Positions 23,601 through 34,153 are shown, counted from the stretch's first letter. The stretch: 64,000 nt of DNA from Diplonema papillatum (GCA_030068145.1 JAPJBO010000841.1:36372-100371), one strand, 5' to 3'. Made by a program: numbers and translations. The notes: generated by a model not told the origin, from the sequence alone.

Positions 23601-24591
23601 AGCGGGTGTGCTACAACCAAAACGCATGGAATTCCACGATGGCTTGTGCTCCCTCCTTTTTTTGTCTCACACATTCCTTTCGGAGAAGACTCGATGCTAG
23701 TGGGTGCGATTGCCTGCCCCAACAGTAAGCAAAGGTTTCTCTCCTCTTCGGTCCCTGTACTCTCAGCTTCCATGGTCAACGGGATGACTTTGGATTGCCG
23801 AACGTTTAAGCCTGAAAATACTCTGAAAACGCGACCTGGCTGATCTTCACGCAGCAACAAAACGCCAACCACCAACAGATTGAAGAACTGGGACACAAAC
23901 ACCATGGAGTACTGGGAAAAGCGCGTTAAGGGCGAGAAGGGACCGAACGCGAGAGCAACGGAGGTGTGCACTTCTTTCCATAGTTCTTTCTCACACCATG
24001 AATTCGAGCATCCCCTTCAGCTACTTCGGGTCGCTGCTATGTCGTTTGGCGAGTCGCAGCGGGGGCGCCACAGCAGGTCCAGAACCTAAACGCTCAGAGT
24101 TTCAGTGCTCAATACTCTGTACCGATTCAACGCAAATTCGGTGCGTGTCTGCACAAGCCCGACCAGCGTCAAACTCAGCTGGATCGCTAACAGTTCCGAG
24201 TCCGTGGCCTTGCCTGCAGTTTCTCAGATGGTAGGTACCTCGTCTGCCCGTTCGTGTGTGTTTAGGCAAAAGGCGAGGCATTTGAGCCATATTTTCCTGA
24301 TCTCTCTCTGCGTTGCACCCCACTTGCCACTCAACACTCAACACGACACAATGGTACTTTCAGATGCTTATCCACCCGTTGTTCGGAACCATGCCGACCC
24401 CCGAACACCCAACTCTCAACACGCCACCCGCCACACGCTGTCCAACACGAATTTGGTGTCTCCAGGCCAATTCGACCCTCGACACCTAACACACAATCCA
24501 ACAGGGGTACATCCAGAAGGTCACATGCGAGTTCTACGCTGCCGTCAACCAGGCCATCGGAAACGGGTTCCGTCAGCTCATGGGACAGTAG
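11655..24591 (+). CDS. VMA1: V-type H+-ATPase catalytic subunit A, eight exons
   Basis: Catalytic A subunit of the V1 sector, which hydrolyses ATP to drive proton pumping into vacuolar compartments. Exons inferred from GT-AG borders and continuous phase: 11655-12660, 13430-13602, 16327-16391, 21912-22334, 22928-23140, 23879-23963, 24077-24118, 24505-24591 (697 codons plus stop). Exon 1 has the beta-barrel region and the P-loop GAFGCGKT at residues 256-263, then [11 protein letters not shown]. Exon 2 gives [20 protein letters not shown]; exon 3 RAGRVKCLG; exon 4 [26 protein letters not shown] and [11 protein letters not shown]; exon 5 KFCPLYKT. Exons 1-5 are secure. Exons 6-8 (start [12 protein letters not shown], end GFRQLMGQ) rest on phase, acceptor sites and a weak fit to the family's C-terminal helices, and make the protein about 80 residues longer than usual. 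Introns 2 and 3 (2.7 and 5.5 kb) are full of repeats. Confidence 0.9.
12791..12938 (-). pseudogene. 18S rRNA fragment in V-ATPase intron 1
   Basis: Read on the minus strand this gives TTCTGCCCTATCAGCTTTTG, then GGTAGTGTACTGGACTACCG, AACGGGTAACGGGGAATTAG, GGTTCGATTCCGGAGAGGGA, GCCTGAGAAACGGCTACCAC, ATCTAAGG and GGCAGCAGG. That is the conserved segment of eukaryotic small-subunit rRNA around helices 11-15. Similarity decays beyond both ends and there are point changes inside. It is antisense to the host gene and only about 148 bases long, so it is a dispersed fragment and not a functional rRNA gene. The GGTAGTGTA-TTGGACTACC type wording and CATCTAAGG are known from alveolates such as Toxoplasma. 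Confidence 0.85.
13085..13175 (+). repeat. Single unit of the 78-bp satellite family, in intron 1
   Basis: Shares TATCGCCACAGATTCTTTGC, GATCGGACAGGGGGTGAATT-like and ACTCGA segments with the tandem array at about 26520-26745. Confidence 0.75.
13690..15902 (+). mobile_element. Non-LTR (LINE-like) retrotransposon in V-ATPase intron 2
   Basis: A 5'-truncated copy that begins near the A-tract at 13680-13694 and ends in a 24-base A-tract at 15879-15902, after a 170-base A-rich 3' UTR. It sits between exons 2 and 3 in the same orientation as the gene. The RT-RNase H order and poly(A) end define a non-LTR element. No clear target duplication was found. Confidence 0.8.
13713..15710 (+). CDS. LINE ORF2 fragment: reverse transcriptase, RNase H, zinc finger
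   Basis: Copies element RNA into the genome by target-primed reverse transcription. The frame is open for 665 codons but opens with TTG, and the endonuclease and RT fingers are missing, so it is a 5'-truncated ORF. RT motif A is [13 protein letters not shown] (about residues 57-70), motif [14 protein letters not shown] (about 116-128), motif C YVDD (144-147), then the motif D-like EKTVVL. RNase H has Asp in ATDGGF (about 371), Glu in ETELAAI (about 408), Asp in WYSDSEA (about 433), and [10 protein letters not shown] with the last Asp in RADEA (about 476). A C-terminal CIRC-x7-H finger follows near residue 585. All catalytic residues I can locate are intact over 2 kb without a stop or frameshift, so insertion is probably recent. 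The RNase H places it among the LINE clades that carry that domain; the clade cannot be named from here. Confidence 0.9.
   Translation: MHSTLYQKMKPLVQSVVLRYKFQFGCGSRSGAAQVVLYAKEWLESGSGTEPDDEHLLLLVDVLAAFDTIPHEKLVRTVERLLGPEWARTIARVIEDQEVSIVHYDGFTPPVGMKRGVLQGSPLSVLLYILYTCEPPPEDETRAYVDDLVARTTRSRLQGTYRALKKWATSKDLELAEEKTVVLARSSFAWSSDPIRETTNRARLLGVCIHAGGRLSGCDNDAKCMERLARLVDFTNSHVYRSTRRKCAFFSSHVLPIVSMHCLSSCFDPRAPKLVAAHASLFPKHRHSRGIKDFAWCKDGFACQNVETYAALQRTRAVLAHRPDEAKSALPVEGFRRRPPHPTVEGEDVLERLDALLGTDEFSEPREMVVATDGGFLEDESRGSAGVSIGTTSFGCMVRGTVTSSTETELAAIYLLATTLRRREVAPDRVTWYSDSEAAILRVRRGEPGDPVANAVGEYAQCLRWSKGHADNAFINRADEAATQALRDRGPGLSMELLHLLNGVKSVCCLVAEEFPMLESPIRFVRRVWRHRRTKTAMRSIRELASAKTTKGSTLGSLETIPGAADLLQSIVRRAVMPRGTKVNCIRCAEMATAQHVLLADDATHNDVSDIMEAYPQDRPHLRRLLEDFATRRRPTIRHVARRVKALCDDPLAARWSSLVLRYLD
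16606..16637. repeat. Perfect 32-bp palindrome in intron 3
   Basis: Centre CGTCAG/CTGACG with arms TTCCAAATTCCGTCAG and its exact reverse complement. It lies between CGACCAGGGCATTAGC and an A-rich tract ending GCAAAAAACG, a context shared with other palindromes of different sequence (19897-19929, 20685-20703). Confidence 0.9.
16730..16960 (+). repeat. Dispersed repeat R3, copy in intron 3
   Basis: Homologous to 7797-7975, and shares CAGAAGCAGCCCGGAATTCT-like and ATGATTTACCAGC segments with it. Confidence 0.65.
17100..17660. repeat. GC hairpin and a 28-bp direct repeat in intron 3
   Basis: GGGGGGCGGAGCCCCCC at about 17115 is a perfect hairpin. At about 17577-17605 and 17636-17663 the segment AAAAAAATTTGCCGCTGCGC (first copy ATTGCC) followed by GGGGCC is repeated. 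No coding sequence was recognised. Confidence 0.6.
17984..18071 (+). repeat. 44-bp direct duplication carrying a hairpin
   Basis: Two copies (17984-18027, 18028-18071) starting AGGGATTTATACGCCGG and ending in the hairpin GATGGGCGGGT/ACCCGTCCATC; the first copy has GGTGGG. An A-tract follows. An inverted relative with the palindrome GACGGGTACCCGTC is at about 18843-18930. Confidence 0.85.
18130..18203 (+). repeat. G-rich short tandem repeat
   Basis: Repeated (A)GGGGGTCATAGGGGG-type units. It is G-quadruplex prone. Confidence 0.75.
18204..18500 (+). CDS. Acidic open frame within intron 3, unknown
   Basis: Ninety-eight codons with no ATG at the start (opens with TTG after a G-run). The translation has [20 protein letters not shown], an acidic stretch of alternating Glu-Asp-Ser-Pro (about residues 37-51), then a helical, basic segment [20 protein letters not shown]. 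Base composition and codon pattern are more gene-like than the surrounding repeats. I do not recognise the family. It could be an exon fragment carried by a mobile element, or an alternative exon; it is not in the V-ATPase frame of any known family member. A coding claim here is weak. Confidence 0.3.
   Translation: MFLAYNPPSVTPEFLDQLMREYLMLDPTVRKNDKDDASESEDSEPEPEAEDPLRYTNVRRTLLKFAKASVYFDAVSAVLAKREQLARRPMPLFSNSSL
19165..19720 (+). repeat. Dispersed repeat R2, copies in intron 3
   Basis: Two successive partial copies of the family at 4443-4870, each with the CGCGCCTGCGGCGCTGG core (19267 and 19517) and the later AGTCTCTGTGGTGGACAGTA segment. Additional isolated cores occur at about 21256, 21431 and 21537. 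Confidence 0.75.
19897..19929. repeat. Palindrome, 16-bp arms with 1-base centre
   Basis: Left arm TTGCAGATTTAGACCG, centre A, right arm exact reverse complement. It is preceded by GTCCAGGGGATTAG and followed by an A-tract and TTCAAAAAACGG. Confidence 0.9.
20800..21200 (+). repeat. Degenerate minisatellite, units of about 30 bp
   Basis: About a dozen irregular units built on GGCGGAAATTTCTCTCGTG and relatives (GGAAATTTTCTCATGGCAG, GGAAATTTCTTTCACGG), spaced about 27-36 bases. Confidence 0.8.
23545..23640 (+). repeat. Fold-back repeat FB, partial copy in intron 5
   Basis: CCAGCCTCAGAGGCTGGAG through GCGGGTGTGCTACAACCAAA; the right arm is lacking. It is almost identical to 3100-3175. Confidence 0.8.
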
Positions 24592-26519
24592 ACGGGGTAG
24601 TGCCAGCGAAGCTGTTCGAGCTGAGATACCCACATCCACCCACACACACACACATAAGCGGCGCAGAACATGGAAGCAGAGGGCAACCCCCCTAAGATTC
24701 CAACACTGTCCCTGCATTCCCTCGAGCAGGTTTGCTGCCAGCATCAAACGTGCACGTGAGGCAGGATTCTGCCCCGGAGCACTAAGCCAAGATCTGCCCC
24801 CCGACAGGGGCGGCCGCGGTCGTGGTCCGAAAAACCGCAGAAAGAAAAAAAGAGAGCGGCCCTTCTTAGACCAGTGGTCTAAGTCCTGTTGACCGTGACG
24901 GTGGTGGATGCACAACGAGTACAGCTTTGTAGCCGCTCGACACAGCACGTCCGCAACCAGTGCGACCGCGGGAGACACACCAACCGACCGTTTGACCACT
25001 TCCTACGAGGGAACAAACCAAAAAAAAAAGAAATGCCAACACCATTTTTTCCCAGTTGATTCATTATAACCAACTCCATATAAGAGGCACCAACTATACA
25101 CGTACTGCTGCTACAGCAGATACGATCCGCACGCTAACATATTATACCTCAAAGGAACCTTTACGACAATGGTCACCCGGAGACTACAAAACCCCCGGAT
25201 CCCTAAGCGAACTCGCACTGAAGGTGTAACGGGAGCCGCTGCTTCACGGCTTTTATCACGAGGGCGGCCCTGAGGTTGCCCCCCTCAGGCAGCAACCTTT
25301 CCAATACCCTTCAAGCTAAACCATTTTACCCCTGCGGCCCTGAGGTTGCCCCCCTCAGGTGACACCACTGGTTTGTCTTTAACCATAACCATAACTACAA
25401 CCCTCTTACGTCGTCTCTCTTTTTTTTTTTTTGTTGCTGTTTTTTTTGTTTCTCGTGGCTTCCTTCTTCTGTTTATTTTTATCGTTCAACGCGCAGAAGT
25501 TGAGATCTTTCCATCAGCCAAAATCCAGATTGGCCGGACGGAGAAAAGGCGTGTACAGAAGACGAAGCCACAACACATCGCAAGACAACGAGACGAAGAC
25601 CAGACTCAGACTTTATCAACGTTCGGAAGCCCGCCACGACCCCCCCAGCCGGAGACTTAAACAAACGCCGGCTTCGCTAACGAAACAGTCTCGAAAGTGA
25701 TCGTACGACTTGCGTTCATTTAACAAACGGGAAGATCCCCCTGATCGCAACCAAGGGTTTTCCAACCTCGGAGGCTTTTTGCGAAGGGCCGTGGCACTGA
25801 ACACCCCCCGCCACAACCCGCCTTTGTTTCACTCGTTTTCCTCACTTTGGGCTCGATACTCCTACCCTCTTCGCCTCCATTCTTTTTCGCTTTACTCTGG
25901 GAATTGTTGCAAGGACGTGGGGCGGGGATTGGCAGCGGGGGGCAGCGCGGAGGTGAAGGCATCCAGGTCTTCGTTTTGTTTTGTTAGACACCTGCTGTGT
26001 AGGAAATCTTCGAGGAGGCCGCTGACTGCATTGCGTTGTTTTGCCAGCAAAAAAGCTGTTGCTCACACAACAACAAAAAATAATCGTTAAAAAGCTTCAT
26101 GGCAAAACCCGTTCATCATTTCTACCCCATTCCGAGCCTCCGCCACCCGGCGACCCCCTGGAGTGCTTCCTTTTCCCTGTCAACACTGGCAAGTGCTGGA
26201 TCCCATGCTTGTCCTCCGCCCAATCCCGGTCCCACGTCACCGTCTCGTAAGCGAAGACGCTCACAACAGTCGCGTTCACATTTCCCGCGGTTTTACTCGC
26301 CTGCCGGTCTGGCCGGCTCCCCCTCCCAACATATTAGTAGCCTCTCAATTCTGAGTTCTCCATTCCCCTCCCAGTTGCGACGGGGGGGGGGGTGCATGTG
26401 CAGACCCATGTGTGTTCACCGTCTCATCTTGCTTCGCTCCACCGATTTTTCTTTTTCCTTCTTCTATTGAGCTTATTCACCTACCTCCCTGCAAGCGACC
26501 TGAACTCGATCACGCGGCG
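24592..26519. other. Intergenic, repeats only
   Basis: Contains the palindrome CTTAGACCAGTGGTCTAAG at 24867-24885 and two copies of GGCCCTGAGGTTGCCCCCCT (about 25265 and 25337), each a small CCTGAGG/CCTCAGG hairpin. No gene was recognised in either strand. Confidence 0.5.
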
Positions 26520-26745
26520 ATATTCGATCTTTCGCTTGATTCGATGCAGGGTATCGCCACAGATTCTTTGCATGCTAACTAAAACGAGTACGCGGCGAAA
26601 ACACTCGATCTTTCGCTCGATTCGATGCAGAGTATCGCCACAGATTCTTTGCATGCTAACTTAAACGAGTACGCGGCGAAAACACTCGATCTTTCGCTCG
26701 ATTCGATACAGAGGATCGCCAGCATCCGATCAAACAGGGGGTGAA
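26520..26745 (+). repeat. 78-bp satellite, about 2.7 units
   Basis: Units contain TCTTTCGCTCGATTCGATGC, AGAGTATCGCCACAGATTCT, TTGCATGCTAACT and CGAGTACGCGGCGAAAACAC. A lone diverged unit is in V-ATPase intron 1 at 13085-13175, including the same closing CAGGGGGTGAATT. Confidence 0.85.
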
Positions 26746-27182
26746 TTCTTGGCTCGTCTCTTTTTCATTCATTCCCGCGTTTTCGCGCGAGCCGGAACGA
26801 CCTGGTTCCGGCGGACGTTTTTCGCGGATCAATCGCAGAGGAGAGTATCCAGCCCGTTCCCACCCCCGCTCACTCCTTCGCCTTCTTCCTTGCTTCCAGT
26901 TCGGTCTTCTTACAGGCATCGGTCAGCAAATTCTGGACCCCAAATATTGGACCCAAATTTCGGACCCAAACTTTGGAGTAGTGGGATGTGTTTATCTACG
27001 TTCACGAGGCTTGGGTGATCAACCTTCGTGTTTTTTTTGGGTCGCCACCTATCCGGCAAAAGAAGTCCAAACGAGCAAGAGAGAACGAAAATCGAGGGAA
27101 GAGCCACCGCACTCTAGCAAATCCCCACCACCGCCCCCACCCCCCCCCGTGTGTGTGTGAGCGCCTTTCTTCAACGAACCAA

Positions 27183-28739
27183 GGTAACCGACCAAAACAA
27201 AACGAGAACCACGCGCTTTTCAACACGTCCGTTTCCTTTTTCTTTTTCCTGGTTTTCATTTGCGGTTCGCCTAATTTTCTCTTCGTTTTTTTTTTTTTTT
27301 TTCGCCTTCACTTTTTCTTATTTTTTTTTTGTCTGCAGCACCTGGCTCACCGAGGTAAAAAGCCACATCATGCCGTCCGAAAGAAAACGTCCCTTTTTCC
27401 TTTTTCTAATTGGCGGAAATGAAGTGCAGCCCGCCTGCCTTTTGCTCGCGATCAGGGGTGTGGGTGCTGCTTCTATGCGTTGCCGCGCAAGGTTAGCGCT
27501 ACCGAGTCTTTGCGGGCGATGGTGCGAAGAAACGACCGAACGCGGGTGTGCTAGTGCTACCAATGCAACTGTATCCAATGCTCAACAGCATGTCACTTGG
27601 GCGGCCAGCGGCTCCGGCACCACAACTAAGCTAAACGGAAGTATTTGTAACCCCACTTTAGGTGTTTCGTCGCAGGGTCGGATGAAGTGTTAACCAGGCA
27701 TGCAACGAGGTGCTGGGGAAGAAAGCGGCTGGTTGCTCCCGTATTCTTCTCCACTCGCCTGCGTCGGTCGCCGATGCCTGCCCATTGCCCCCCCACGTCT
27801 TTCGTTTACCCCTTTCTGCTTTCCGTGTTCTCGGGGGGTTCTTCATGTTCTTGTTGTAGCAAAAAAGAGAGAAAAACAAAACAACCCTACGCATTTTTCT
27901 CCGCGCCCTCTCGCCCCCCCCCCAGGGTGCTTATTAAGGGCTGTTACATGTTACGGATCGCGGTCAGGGGGTGCGGGTGGTGGTGGTAACCGACCAAAAC
28001 AAAACGAGAACCACGCGCTTTTCAACACGTCCGTTTCCTTTTTCTTTTTCCTGGTTTTCATTTGCGGTTCGCCTAATTTTCTCTTCGTTTTTTTTTTTTT
28101 TTTTCGCCTTCACTTTTTCTTATTTTTTTTTTGTCTGCAGCACCTGGCTCACCGAGGTAAAAAGCCACATCATGCCGTCCGAAAGAAAACGTCCCTTTTT
28201 CCTTTTTCTAATTGGCGGAAATGAAGTGCAGCCCGCCTGCCTTTTGCTCGCGATCAGGGGTGTGGGTGCTGCTTCTATGCGTTGCCGCGCAAGGTTAGCG
28301 CTACCGAGTCTTTGCGGGCGATGGTGCGAAGAAACGACCGAACGCGGGTGTGCTAGTGCTACCAATGCAACTGTATCCAATGCTCAACAGCATGTCACTT
28401 GGGCGGCCAGCGGCTCCGGCACCACAACTAAGCTAAACGGAAGTATTTGTAACCCCACTTTAGGTGTTTCGTCGCAGGGTCGGATGAAGTGTTAACCAGG
28501 CATGCAACGAGGTGCTGGGGAAGAAAGCGGCTGGTTGCTCCCGTATTCTTCTCCACTCGCCTGCGTCGGTCGCCGATGCCTGCCCATTGCCCCCCCACGT
28601 CTTTCGTTTACCCCTTTCTGCTTTCCGTGTTCTCGGGGGGTTCTTCATGTTCTTGTTGTAGCAAAAAAGAGAGAAAAACAAAACAACCCTACGCATTTTT
28701 CTCCGCGCCCTCTCGCCCCCCCCCCCCCCCCCCCCCCAG
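27183..28739 (+). repeat. 802-bp segmental tandem duplication
   Basis: 27183-27924 recurs at 27985-28739 with an exact 802-base offset and nearly no differences apart from the length of the terminal C-run (10 against about 24). Both copies hold T-rich tracts, CTGCAGCACCTGGCTCACCG and CCGTCCGAAAGAAAACGTCC. The frames through it are Phe-rich by composition and no protein domain was recognised. Confidence 0.9.
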
Positions 28740-29112
28740 TTTTTTTTTGGTTCTTCTTTCCCGTTTCTTTTTCTGCTTGCTTTCAGCGCCTGTTCCGCGG
28801 TGGCCGGAGTTCCCGCTTTTGTGGCGCTTGCATTACCCGAAAGTGTGGCGGCGAGGCGTGAGAACTGCGACCGGGTCCTATTCAAGCCGTTTCGCGAGGG
28901 TTGTGTTTGTAAAAGTGCCACCAACTGCTGCGAGCTCTCACCCGCCCAAACTCCCGTTCCGTCAACCGCAACAGGCTAAAAGCTCCGGCCGACAGAACAA
29001 TGTAGGCAAGGAACCAATCTGGATCCGTAACTTCGGGGGAAATAGATAGTCTGAGGACACATGCCGAGCGTCAGTGCGGGTTTAGGTCCGGGCTCCAATT
29101 CACCGCGGCGGG

Positions 29113-29310
29113 TAGCCCGAAATGAGGTCTCAGGAATGATAGGAACCCAGAGACAGAAGCCAGCAATTTCACATTACACTCAGAGGCCGACGGCAGCAAG
29201 CTGCTCGACACTAGCCCGAAATGAGGTCTCAGGAATGACAGGATCCCAGAGACAAAAGCGAGCAATTTCACAATACACTCAGAGACGGACGGCAGCAAGC
29301 TAGCTCGACA
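29113..29310 (+). repeat. 98-bp direct repeat, two copies
   Basis: Both copies carry GCCCGAAATGAGGTCTCAGG, CCCAGAGACA, GCAATTTCACA and GACGGCAGCAAGCT, with about 10 percent divergence. Confidence 0.85.
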
Positions 29311-29935
29311 TTTTACCGGAAGTTGAAGTTCAGCCCATTAAAAATGGCGGACGGTGTTATAACAACACCTAAGGGGATCAAACCGGTGCCGTGAGCAGGT
29401 CGTCGAGCACGCCGGGCCCACAGGATCCGGGAGCGTTTATCTCGTCGTCGAGCCCGGATCCCAGCACCGTCACACCTTCCCTCCCTCACCTCCCCACCCC
29501 AGGATATCACGCGTTGCACAAGGGCACATGCGAAGGCTTCTGACCACAAGGAATTACTTACACACCTCACGTAAACTTCAGAGAGCCAAAATGACGGCGC
29601 CCACCGGTTCGACGGTGCAGGTGTGCTCTTCTTCGCGTGTTGCACTAAAACCACAGGTCTTTCTCTTGTCGAAGCCGCCGCCGTTACCGTGCAGTGTCAC
29701 CTCGCTACCCGAATCGAAAGTAGTAGCCAAGATAGTGGCTTCGTAGTGCTTGGAGCGCACATATGAGTGCAGGGAAACCAGGACCTGGGGTGGCCGGCTA
29801 CATTGGAGACACACCAAATTTCACAAAAAATCCCATGTCTTTCACATGATATCACCAGTCGCTCTTGGGAACGTATGTGTATGAAAGTGGAACCACGCGA
29901 GACACTGTGAAACACTGTGAAAAAGCGGGCACGGT
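29311..29935. other. Intergenic, nothing recognised
   Basis: No gene. A short segment (GGGGTGGCCGGCTACATTGG, about 29788) recurs inverted at about 34288-34308 downstream of the retroelement tails. Confidence 0.45.
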
Positions 29936-32260
29936 GTGTTGTTGCCGGAGGCGCGCCTAGGTCCTGTCGGGATCGCCATCTCTGACGGTTTCACGGTCGC
30001 GGGCATCGGTTACGAAGGTCGCGATTTTGCGACCGCGGCGCTCGAGGGCCGCCGGCTTCTCGACATGGAGAGGGGCGAGAGGCACCACGCCATCCGGGCG
30101 CGGCTACGGCAGACTACCTGGACGCAGCTTGCGAGGCAACGACCGTCTTACAACGGTGTGCAGGCAGGGGTGGACTGCAGGCGTACGAACGAGCTGCGCC
30201 TGGCGACGGCTGACGCTGGCGAGAAACGTGCACTGGCGGTGATCCTGTCCGGGGGTGTGTTTCTCGCAGCGCGGTGGGGACGGAATGCGCGTGCGAACGG
30301 AGGGGCGGCCGGGTCGGACGGGTCGCCGAGCTCCTCGGCGTCCGTGTCGTCGACCGCCTCTGATACGACAGGCAGCTTTGACGAGCACGCCTCCGAATCC
30401 TCCTCTTCGGAACCTCAGCGTCCGCCGCTGGACCGCGGCTGCAGGGACTGCGACCGAGGCGTCCAGGACACAGCGGATCACCTGTGGTGGGAGTGCCCCG
30501 CCTACGACGAGATCCGCGGCCGTCCTTGCTTCGCCGAACTCCTGCGGGCGGACCGGGCGAGGTGGCCGTCTTGCACGCGTGTGCATGGGGTAATTGTCGA
30601 AGGAATGCGGGTGGAGGTCGCGGCCCTTCACCGCCTCATGGCGGCGGTGTACACTGCACGCGTGGAGGCGGAGCGACGCCGCCTCTCCGCGGTGCAACCG
30701 ATGCACCCCTGGCACGCAGCTGCGCCGCTGCCGGCGGTGCAACACCTGTTCAACTTCGACCGCCTTCCGGATGAGCCGCCGAGATGGCCGTACGGCGGCC
30801 GTGCGATGCGGGCGCTCAAGGGCTGGCTGTCGGCACTGAGGTGGACCGACGCGGGCGAGGTGTCGTGCGTCGAGCTGGCAGTGGACTTCGAGGTCCACAC
30901 CGGGGTCGACGTCCCTGCCCCCCCGGGAATACGAAGGCTCGCCGCCAACCAGAGGGGGAAGACCCTCTGGACGATGCTGTCGACATTGTGCCGCCTGTGC
31001 CGAGACCTGCAGCTGCCGTCGCCGTTGCCTGCCGAGCGGAAGGTCCGGGTGGGCTCGATGAGGACCCTGGGGGCGCCGATGCTGTGGGGGGGATTGACAC
31101 CTCGCCCACGCTTCGCCGGGGGCGAGGAGACGCACGGGGTGCTGGAGGCGAGCTTTCCGCGGGCAGCTGCCGGGGACGGGAAGAACTGGGGCGGGGACGT
31201 GTTCCCGCAGTACGACGCGGCGCGGCGGGCACAGCGTTCGCTGCGCTGGGACGTGCCCACCCCTCTGCCGCAGCCCCCGCGCCTTCCCGTGCTTGTACCG
31301 GCTGCGCAGGCGGACCCTCTGCTCCGCACGCAGTCGGTCTGCGATGAGTGCGCGGTGTGCACTGGCATGCGAAGAAACTACAGCCTTGTAGTTGACCAGT
31401 GCTGCCAGGTGCACCACCGCCCGGACGACGGCCTGCGCATTCAATGCTGCCGGGCGCATCGGCTGACGCGATGCGGGACCTGCCCGAACGCCGACGCGTG
31501 CTGCGGACGGGGGCATCACAGGGGTGGTGCTGGCCGCGACAGCAGCAGTGGCGACGGGGGTGGCGGTGGTCATGGCGGCCGCGGCCGTGGCCGCGGCCGC
31601 GGCGGCCGGGGCGGCGGAGACGACAGTGGCGGAGACGGTGGCGGCGGCCGCGGCACTGGTCGCGGCCGCGCACGCGGCGGCGCACGCGGTGGCGGTCGCG
31701 GCGGCGGCGGCGGTGGCGGTCGCGGCGAGAGCGACGGCCTCACAGGCCGGAAGCGGCGCGCGCCGTCCCCACCGGGGACACCTACCAGCCGTGGCCGGAG
31801 AAGGCGGACGACGAAATCGCCCCCGAAGCGCGCCCCCCCGCCAGCAGGCAGGAAGCGACCCGCGCCTTGCACCCCCACGACCTCTCCCGCAGCCGCGCTG
31901 CGCGCACGACGACGACGCGCCGATCTCGGCGACGACGGCACTGGCCTCGCCGGCCCGAACACTCCGCGCCCACCCGGCCCCGCCCGGCCCTCTTCGATGG
32001 CAGGCCCTGACTCGGGCCCTTTTACTGATTCTGGTTCCGACCCTCCACGGGTCACACAACGATCGCGCCCTCCCGCCGGCTCTTCCCGGCTACTCGCGTC
32101 CTCCGCATCGCGGCGTGCCTATCGGCGCAAGCGAGAAAGCGAAGACTCCGATTCCTTTTCGGATTATGAGATCGTGAGCAACTGCCAACAACAGTTGCAG
32201 CCGACTAGAGTTGCGCCGCGCCGAAAGCGCGGAAAAAGTGACCCTTCTGGAGTCACGTAG
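29936..32260 (+). pseudogene. GC-rich retroelement 3' ORF, copy 1 (5'-truncated)
   Basis: The open frame has 774 codons without an ATG start. Near residues 165-190 it has CRDCDRGVQDTADHLWWECP, a Cys2-x-His-Cys knuckle of the type found C-terminal to the RT in LINE ORF2 proteins, followed by YDEIRGRP. A second Cys/His-rich block (about residues 469-525, with DQCCQVHH and CGTCPNADACCGRGHH) precedes a long Gly-Arg (RGG-like) tract, then a basic Pro-rich tail. Copy 2 at 32666 and a decayed copy at 59240 conserve the protein between these blocks (GKTLWTML, LGAPMLWGGLTPRP), so it was once coding. The RT itself is absent. The extreme GC content keeps long frames open on the opposite strand as well. 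The RGG region suggests RNA binding; that is inference. Confidence 0.6.
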
Positions 32261-32665
32261 CGAAAAGCTGGCATAGTGTGGTACTCATTTGCTTGCAAAT
32301 GACTCCCCACTAACGCAACAAGACGACGAAAAAGCGTGAAAAAGCGTGAAAAGCGTGAAAGGGACCGAAATTCTGGGAAATCTTGGGAAATTCTGGGAAG
32401 ATTTTGGAAGTTTTTTGAATACTTTTCCAGTTTTTTGGGGGCTATTGACTCCCTACCGACGTGAACACCAGCCCGAAACTGGGGAAATGGGAAGAAGTGC
32501 GAAGGAGAACAAAATTTTGGAGAAACTGTGAAACAGAGGGAAACTGAGCGAAGGAACAGGGGTTCTTTTTTTATGGTAACAAGCTTGCTTGTCCGATCAA
32601 GTGCCTACACCTTTGCGGTCACATGTGTTAAAGGGGACGATTTTGGAGCAAATCCATGCAGCACA

Positions 32666-34061
32666 CCTGGGCCCCCCGAACCTCGCCGCCAACCGAAGGG
32701 GAAAAACCCTTTGGACGATGCTAGCGACGCTGTGCCGCCTGTGTCGGGAACTGCAGCTGCCGTCGCCGCTTCCGGCCGAGCGGAAGGACCGGGTGGGCTC
32801 GATGAGGACGCTGGGGGCGCCGATGCTGTGGGGTGGTCTGACACCGCGGCCACATTTCGCTGGGGGGGAGGAGACGTTCGAAGTCTTGGAGATGAACTTC
32901 CCGCGTGCGGCGCTCGGGGACGGGAAGAACTGGGGCGGGGACGTGTTCCCGCTCTATGACGCGACGAGGCGAGCGCAGCGTTCGGCGCGCTGGGCCGAGC
33001 CCACACCAATGCCGCAACGACCACGCCTCCCGGTGCTCGTCCCGGAGTCGCAGGCAGACCCCCTGCTCCGCTCACAGTCCGTCTGTCACGCGTGCGCGAA
33101 GCAGAAGTGCGCAATGTGCTCGGGCATGCGGAGAAACTACAGCCTTGTAGTGGACCAGTGCTGCCAGGTGCACCACCAACCGGACGACGGCCTGCGCATT
33201 CAGTGCTGCCGGGCGCATCGGCTGACGCGATGCGGGACCTGCCCGAACGCTGACGCGTGCTGCGGACGGGGGCATCACAGGGGTGGTGCTGGCCGCGACA
33301 GCAGCAGTGGCGACGGGGGTGGCGGTGGTCGTGGCGGCCGCTGCTGCGGCCGTGGCCGCGGCCGCGGCGGCCGAGGCGGCGGAGACGACAGTGACGGAGA
33401 CGGTGGCGGCGGCCGCGGCACTGGTCGCGGCCGCGCACGCGGCGGCGGTCGCGGCAGCGGACGCGGCGGGGATCGCGGCGGCGGCGGCGGTGGCGGTCGC
33501 AGCCTAGGCGAGAGCGACGGCCTCACAGGCCGGAAGCGGCGCGCGCCGTCCCCACCTGGAACACCTACCAGCCGTGGCCGGAGGAGGCGGACGACGAAGT
33601 CGCCCCCGAAGCGCGCCCCCCCGCCAGCAGGCAGGAAGCGACCCGCGCCCTGCACCCCCACGGCCTCTCCCGCAGCCGCGCTGCGCGCACGACGACGACG
33701 ACGCGCCGATCTCGGCGACGACGGCACTGGCCTCGCCGGCCCGAACACACCGCGCCCACCCGGCCCCGCCCGGCCCTCTTCGATGGCAGGCCCTGACTTG
33801 GGCCCTTTTACTGATTCTGGTTCCGACCCTCCACGGGTCACACAACGATCGCGCCCTCCCGCCGGCTCTTCCCGGCTACTCGCGTCCTCCGCATCGCGGC
33901 GTGCCTATCGGCGCAAGCGAGAAAGCGAAGACTCCGATTCCTTTTCGGATTATGAGATCGTGAGCAACTGCCAACAACAGTTGCAGCCGACTAGATTTGC
34001 GCCGCGCCGAAAGCGCGGAAAAAGTTTTTTTTCCAGAAGTGACCCTTCTGGAGTCACGTAG
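32666..34061 (+). pseudogene. GC-rich retroelement 3' ORF, copy 2 (more truncated)
   Basis: Homologous to about 30917-32260 of copy 1, from AANRRGKTLWTMLATLC through the Cys block, the Gly-Arg tract and the shared C-terminus RRKRGK. It opens in non-homologous sequence without an ATG. Differences from copy 1 include an added CAKQKC stretch before the Cys block, several Gly-Arg insertions, and an extra run of four residues (SFFS) before the terminal SDPSGVT. The 3' flank (CATAGTGTGGTACTCATTTG, then ACTCCCCACTAACGCAACAA) is shared. In-frame preservation of insertions suggests that selection acted before insertion. Confidence 0.6.
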
Positions 34062-34153
34062 CGAAAAGCTGGCATAGTGTGGTACTCATTTGCTTGCAAA
34101 TGACTCCCCACTAACGCAACAAGACGACGAAAAAACGTGAAGAAGCGTGAAAG

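Noticed and set aside
27151-28495. Two 174-180-codon frames in the 802-bp duplication
   Set aside because: The translation is Phe/Ser-rich from T-tracts, lacks a domain, and its repetition is explained by the DNA duplication.
30104-32059. A 651-codon open frame on the minus strand
   Set aside because: It is a shadow of the GC-rich retroelement ORF on the plus strand. The plus frame is the one conserved in the copies at 32666 and 59240 and has recognisable Cys motifs.
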